Origin: Trissonchulus latispiculum
Taxonomy: Eukaryota > Nematoda > Enoplea > Enoplida > Ironidae
Direction: 5' to 3'
NCBI GenBank assembly: GCA_030248195.1
Contig: JASAND010027941.1
Span: forward strand, 1-64,000
DNA length: 64,000 nt
Below, one piece after another: positions 59,186 to 64,000 of this stretch. How positions within the stretch are numbered: position 1 is the first letter of the stretch; every line of letters starts with the position of its first letter. The notes under the pieces were generated by a model. It saw only the letters and a program-made list of their open reading frames with translations, did no database searches and was not told the origin of the DNA. A program made the position numbers and the translations under genes.

Positions 59186-60270
59186 GTTGATCGCCTCGCC
59201 AAGGGCTTTGATACCAAACTTGACCATTTTGAAGACTTTCATTTTTGACCCACCCACACCGGACCCGCTGTGGACGGGGCACCCACCCACAGGTCGGTGG
59301 CAGGCGCGTAGCCAGGGGGGGGCAAGGGGGGCATGCCCCCCCCGAAATCGGGTTGCCCCCCGGGAGATATCTACCATCAAGCAATATTTAGGACGCAGAC
59401 AGCAGCTGTAGACTGCGTTGAGCCTGGAAATTGATGAAAATTAAAACAATTAAGAACTAAATCCAAAAATTTTTCGCGCCGTCGGCGCGAATTATATTTC
59501 TTCGTAGCCAATTCTAAAATGTCATTTCAATTTACATAATCGCAAATGTAATATACCTGATCTTAGTTAGTATAATGTAGTAGTAGTAGTAAAGTATGGT
59601 ACTTACTTACTGTGTTTTGCTCAAAAATGCGTACGTATCTAAGTACACACTTTTTCTGGAAAATAGCAAAAACTTTTTGGCTACCGTATAACGTTATAGA
59701 AGTTAGCATTTGCCAATCATTCACTTCCCTTGAGATAAATTTCCAAATAGGCTTTCTGTTATTTAAATTAAAATATATATTTACTTTTGACTATGCTACA
59801 TTACTTTTATATGTATATATACCTTACCTTACCTTACAGGAGGAAAATTGTGCTCAGAAAAATTCATTTCAGGCAGCAAAATTAAAAAATTCTTCAACTT
59901 CTGGGGGGCTCCGCCCCCCAGCCCCCCCAACTGGTGTCAGTTGCGCAAACCATGCAACGGCGGCATTTTGAATTTTCTACATCTCAAAAATTGCTAATTT
60001 AAGGCCCGAAAAATAAGTTAACGTAATAAAATGCTTGCGGTTCACTTTTTAACTGCCACAGTTAAGTTTGAAAAATTTTGGCTTGCCCCCCCCCGAAATT
60101 TTTTTCTGGCTACGCTAGTGGTCGGTGGGGCCACTTTTTATGGGTGGCATAATGACAAAAGTTGATCGCATCGGCAAGGGCTTTCATTTGATACCAAACA
60201 TGACCATTTTTGAAGACTTTCATTTTTGACCCACACCGGACCCACTGTGGGTGGGGCACCCAGTGGTTTT
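59186..60270 (+). repeat. 147-bp repeat, two copies, split by a hAT-type element
   Basis: GTTGATCGCCTCGCCAAGGG at 59186 recurs as GTTGATCGCATCGGCAAGGG at 60161. Subtracting the 820-bp insertion and its 8-bp duplication leaves a 147-bp period. Each copy has TTTTTGACCCAC and a GGGGCACCCA block. Confidence 0.75.
59301..60120. mobile_element. hAT-type non-autonomous transposon, perfect 8-bp TSD
   Basis: Perfect duplication GTCGGTGG at 59293-59300 and 60121-60128. Ends CAGGCGCGTAGCCAG and, inverted, CACTAGCGTAGCCAG. 820 bp, with poly-G near both ends, the hairpin CGCGCCGTCGGCGCG (59475-59489) and a GGGGGGCTCCGCCCCCCAG palindrome near 59902. No transposase frame is visible. Confidence 0.88.
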
Positions 60271-60648
60271 TTGCTCAAAAAAGTGCGCAATGACACACTT
60301 TTTTCTGAAATGAGCAAAAAATTTTGGGCTTGTGCGCACGTGTGCGCACTTTTCTAGCGACACGGAGAGAAAAATTACGGAAAATTAGTTGCCCAAAGTG
60401 CTAAAAAAATTCCTCCTGTCTCTCAATTTCACAAAACATCTCCATTTTTTGCTGGGGGCTCCGCTCCCAAACCCCCATTCTTACTTGCCTACTACTGGTT
60501 TATCGCTACGTTGCGACCTGACTTTCAGTAAGCAATCTAGAATTAATATACAAGCACCCATGGCCTAACGTACATATTATGATTTAATCTAGCTTGAACG
60601 TATATGCAACTCGCATAGCATATTCAAGTTATGAAATATATATAGAAG

Positions 60649-61027
60649 CTGGCATTTTTTAGTGGGGGGGGGGTGGAGCCCCCCCCCCACTTTTCGGTTC
60701 CCCCTCCACTTTTCGGAGCCCCCCCCACTTTCACCCCCCCCCACTTTTCGGCAAGCCCCCACCCACTTTTTTGGGGGTCGCCCAAAAGTGTCAAAAAATT
60801 AGGTTTTTGAGGTCAAATTTTCAAAAATTTTCTCAATTGTTAGCTAATTTATGGACTTATAAGCTCATTTTAAGCTTAAAAACAGCGATTTTTTGCGTTT
60901 TTACCTTAAAAATGCTAATTTTTCGCTAAAAATTTCGGTATATTTTACTTTTGGCTCGCCCCCTCCCACTTTTCGGAAGCCCCCCCCCACTTCCCCCCCC
61001 ACTTTCAAAACCCTAAAAAAATGCCAG
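60649..61027. mobile_element. CTGGC-ended poly-G/C MITE with 6-bp duplication
   Basis: Ends CTGGCATTTTTTAG and, inverted, CTGGCATTTTTTTAG. Perfect TAGAAG on both sides (60643-60648 and 61028-61033). The interior is a series of ACTTTTCGG and poly-C blocks around an AT-rich centre. Confidence 0.78.
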
Positions 61028-61033
61028 TAGAAG

Positions 61034-62462
61034 TGATGGCCAAATTTTAATTTTAGTTTGGAAGTTTGGAGAAGTTTACAAAACTTTAACAGGAGGTTTC
61101 GTGACAGCTAGGTTTGTTATTATCCGTGTTTTGTCTACCCGCCGACAGTTCAAAAAGCATTTAAAAGTAGAGAATGCTCTGGGCTGAGCTCTGAAAAATG
61201 AGTCTGATGTAGGAACCTTGAATCATTTTCTGAAAACTGCGTAATTTTCGATGAAATTTCAAGCTAGCGAGTATATATTTGTTTTTATAAGAGCAGTGAG
61301 GAATCTTAGCTTGCAAACAAGCTTGCAAACAACTTTAAAATTGCCAGTAGTTTTCATCATTTCGCTAAATTTATAGCATAAAAATTTACTTTAATATCAA
61401 TGAAACTTGAAGATTATATTATATTATAAGTAGTCAAATGGTTGGTTGCTATTTTTTAAAGTCTTATGCTTCTGCGCCCCAGACCCGTCGTTGAAAAGTT
61501 ACATACCTAGGTGAGTTTGCAAATTCATTGCGCCATTAAGTTCTGGCTCTGGCATCTTATTATCAACAGCTCTGAACATTGTAGAAAGGTCATGCAATTA
61601 CTAATACATGCAAAACAGGAACTTTATGCTAAATTTTAGCATTTTTCCTGCTATGCACACTTTTTAGCAAATCCTGCCTACCAACATATATATAATAGTA
61701 GTATTGGGCCAAAATGCCCATATCGTTCCAACACTGCGGTGACATATGCACTTCCGAAAAGCGTTATTAACCGAGAAAAAAACAAACGCGCGGTACCTCC
61801 CGCCTAGTGCAAAATTTCGAAGATAGGAATTTTAACCAAAAGTATGTGATACTTGCTGTACAGTTTGAGTACTTTACGATGGTAACCTTTTTACTCCTCG
61901 CGGACCTCTATTTAATAGCTGGCACCAGGCCAACAGAGGACTCCAGAGGACCGCGCAGACGCTTTTATACCCATATTGTGTAGGGGTGCTATCGCGCCCC
62001 TACATAATAAATTGTTTTTATGAAGATTGAATGTAATTAATAGCTAATAGCCGAAGCTGTTGTGGCAGTTGATTTTGAACCGAAGAAATTCCGTGGTGCT
62101 GCCTACCGCCATTTATTATCATCGAATCTCGATGTCTAATCCAAGAAGGTATCCAAGAAGGTAAGGTAAACAATGTCGTCGTAGGAAATACAAGGTGTTG
62201 TAGTAGGAACTACATCAATTTAAATACAAGTCGTCTCACATGCATTAAACAAAGTACAACTGCATTCCACAAACTCAACAACACCAAATTTAGCCACGGG
62301 CGTAACAGGTGGGCCACAAAAATCTAGGAGATGGTCGGATGGAAAACTACATAAAAATTATTATCGTCAAATTTCCAGCAGACTGCTCTACTCCTGCTGG
62401 AAAAGTCGCTAAACACAAACACAGTTTATGACACAAAATCCTATACGACCGCGAGTATATAC
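61034..62462. other. Myotubularin intron sequence, no gene
   Basis: AT-rich. Contains a perfect 8-bp-stem hairpin TGTAGGGG/CCCCTACA at 61979-62004. No exon recognised. Confidence 0.5.
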
Positions 62463-62564
62463 CTGCCCATGAGATAATGGGAAAGCGTAGGTCTGAAGCT
62501 TTTCAAATAAAGGTCTTCGTGAGTGATTCTCCTGACGACTGGAAAAACGTAGCGTTCTCATATC
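62463..62564 (-). CDS. MTMR2: Myotubularin exon: end of PH-GRAM domain
   Basis: Acceptor actgttttag, donor GTATAT, 34 codons: [20 protein letters not shown] then [14 protein letters not shown], matching CKDIRNLRF.....RRSIFE.L.KYAFP of MTMR2. It is the most upstream exon I find in the window; at least the GRAM start lies beyond 64000. Confidence 0.94.
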
Positions 62565-63583
62565 CTAAAACAGTGCCTAAACGTATGCAATCTCATTTAC
62601 GTTTATTCTAAGTAATTTATTTTAATAAACGTACAACTGAATAATTTAAAATCGTTTGATCATTGTTTTAAAAATGGCTAAAATCAGGCTATATATTAAT
62701 CCAAACATTTCAGCCTTCAATAGAAAACGTTGTATGCCAGAAAGACTCTGACTCTAACTCTTTCGCGCTAACCTAATATACAGCTTAACAAACAAGCTGT
62801 ACAATTGTTAGCTGGATATATTCCATAACAGTTACCGGCCTCATTCTACCCAAAATCGGAAAAATAGAAAAAATGTAGGAATGTTTTGCAAAAAAGAAGG
62901 AAAAAATGGAAATAAAAGTAGGAATTTTCCAAAAGTAGCGAAATTTTTGCAGACAAGTCTTGCGAGGTATGCACTCCGAATAAACGAATAAAGGTAAAAG
63001 TGTGAAAACTAATGTTTGTTTTGCACTATCGAAATAAATTGTAAAGACTGCCATAGATAAATGTAAAAATCGGACTTCATTTGCGAAATGCTATCAAAAT
63101 CCGGATTTTTGAGAACAGTTGTTAAAAAGGTCAGCGCCAAACTCGCAGGTTGTAATGTCGAGATGTGTGGCAACGCCATCCAGTAAATTGAGTCTCTGCG
63201 ACTCTTCAGTGAGTCTGAGCGGAGTGACATTTTCTGTTAAAATTTCAGATGATTTTTGTTAGGGGGAATTGCTATTCCAACTGGATGGAAAAGTTTCATT
63301 CCAGTGGGTCCCTGGCAGTGAACGCACCCAGAGTTTTCTGACAGGGGGGGCGGCACCAAAGTTGAAATTTTCTTTTCAAACTTATTTCTACCACGTTTTA
63401 AATACAAGTTTCACTTTGAGAACGAACATGTGTAGTAGGTGGTTTTATTGATTGGGGTAGTTAAACAAGTAACAAAAATGCTCCGCACAAGGGGGATAAT
63501 ATGTGTGTTGGGCCTATGTCTGTCGTTTAATCCGGTTGAAAAAGAAAGTATATAAATCCGACACAGCAAGTTTGGGTGGGTGG
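62565..63583. other. Myotubularin intron sequence, no supported exon
   Basis: AT-rich. A minus-strand frame near 63230-63010 follows an acceptor-like site but does not match the myotubularin sequence expected here. Confidence 0.4.
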
Positions 63584-64000
63584 TTCTATGGCGAGAGTTG
63601 TTCAGTTCGATGCGGACCTTCATTTGACTCGAAATTTGACCAATTTTGAAAATTTTAATTTTTGACCCAAAATCGCCTAAGTCCCCACCCCACCCCACCA
63701 CAGGCCTCTACAGCCACGTTAGGTACGCACTTCTATGACAAAAGTTGCTCAGTTCGATGCGGGCTTTCATTTGGTACCAAATTTGACCACTTTTGAAAAT
63801 TTTAATTTTTGACCCAAAATCGCCTAAGTCCCCACCCCACCCCACCACAGCCCTCTACAACCACTTTAGGTACGCACTTCTATGACAAAAGTTGCTCAGT
63901 TCGATGCGGGCTTTCATTTGGTACCAAATTTGACTACTTTTGAAAATTTTAATTTTTGACCCAAAATCGCCTAAGTCCCCACCCCACCCCCACCACAGCA
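63584..64000 (+). repeat. 147-bp tandem repeat running off the right edge
   Basis: TTCTATG starts at 63584, 63731 and 63878, a 147-bp period, about 2.8 copies. Each copy has TTGCTCAGTTCGATGCGG, GCTTTCATTTGGTACC, TTTTTGACCCAAAATCGCC and a CCCCACCCCACC block. Copies are closely similar apart from the first. Confidence 0.9.

Larger units (their letters stand above)
7031..62564 (-). other. MTMR2: Myotubularin-family phosphoinositide 3-phosphatase gene (13 exons, 5' end outside window)
   Basis: Thirteen exons on the minus strand join into 1479 nt, 492 residues plus stop, without a frame break. The product matches the MTM1/MTMR1/MTMR2 clade, which removes the 3-phosphate from PI3P and PI(3,5)P2 on endosomal membranes. 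The order is: end of the PH-GRAM domain (62463-62564), the phosphatase domain with P-loop HCSDGWDR (41683-41781), the SET-interaction region and a C-terminal coiled coil with a PDZ ligand (7031-7183). Twelve of the thirteen junction-defined exons keep codons intact; only the junction between 42727 and 42252 splits one. Introns range from 194 bp to 32.2 kb. One 11.6-kb intron hosts an SLC10 gene on the other strand, and the largest is filled by a repeat array. The exact paralogue is uncertain, since invertebrates usually have one gene for this clade. The first coding exons (PH-GRAM start) lie beyond 64000. Confidence 0.95.

Noticed and set aside
63009..63238. Minus-strand frame after an acceptor-like site as an upstream myotubularin exon
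   Set aside because: None of the three frames resembles the PH-GRAM sequence that should precede 62564, and there is no good donor.

Overview
The window is animal nuclear DNA. Its genes are split by GT-AG introns and use the standard code. It is rich in non-LTR retrotransposon debris, miniature DNA transposons with target-site duplications, tRNA-derived SINE-like sequences and poly-G/poly-C-flanked repeats. Together these suggest an invertebrate, perhaps marine. I cannot name the species, and nothing bacterial is present.

Two genes are clear. The first is a myotubularin (MTM1/MTMR1/MTMR2 clade) phosphoinositide 3-phosphatase gene on the minus strand. I recover 13 exons between 62564 and 7031. 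They encode 492 residues running from the end of the PH-GRAM domain, through the HCSDGWDR active site, to a C-terminal coiled coil and PDZ ligand. Upstream exons lie beyond the right edge. The second is a plus-strand, three-exon SLC10 sodium/bile-acid-type transporter (530 aa, 49508-53210), nested whole inside an 11.6-kb myotubularin intron.

Layout from left to right. 1-3.1 kb: a broken non-LTR retrotransposon (PHD-like, endonuclease and reverse transcriptase parts, minus strand). 3.4-6.4 kb: weak exon candidates of an unknown minus-strand gene, plus a SINE-like sequence and a MITE. 7.0-7.7 kb: the last two myotubularin exons. 8.36-8.74 kb: a hAT-type MITE. 9.3-39.5 kb: a 30-kb array of cassette-like repeats filling one 32-kb myotubularin intron. 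39.9-42.8 kb: six myotubularin exons including the catalytic one. 43-49 kb: intron with MITEs, a LINE 3' end and two tRNA-like SINEs. 49.5-53.2 kb: the transporter. 54.4-62.6 kb: five myotubularin exons among an LTR remnant, inverted-repeat elements, hAT and MITE copies and short 147-bp repeats. 63.6-64 kb: a 147-bp tandem repeat running off the window.

The most unusual part is the array. It holds about 32 long units, nearly all in one orientation. Each has a palindrome-related head, a core of tandem repeats (296, about 160 or 335 bp), a tail of the form CTCGAG plus a G-run plus GACA, and a (TAA)n or (TAAA)n spacer. Short hairpin-only units of about 55 bp are interspersed. One two-unit block has been inserted in reverse inside another unit with exact unit boundaries, which suggests the units are, or were, mobile cassettes. 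This arrangement recalls satellite-carrying non-autonomous elements (Helentron/HINE- or pearl-like), but that assignment is inference.
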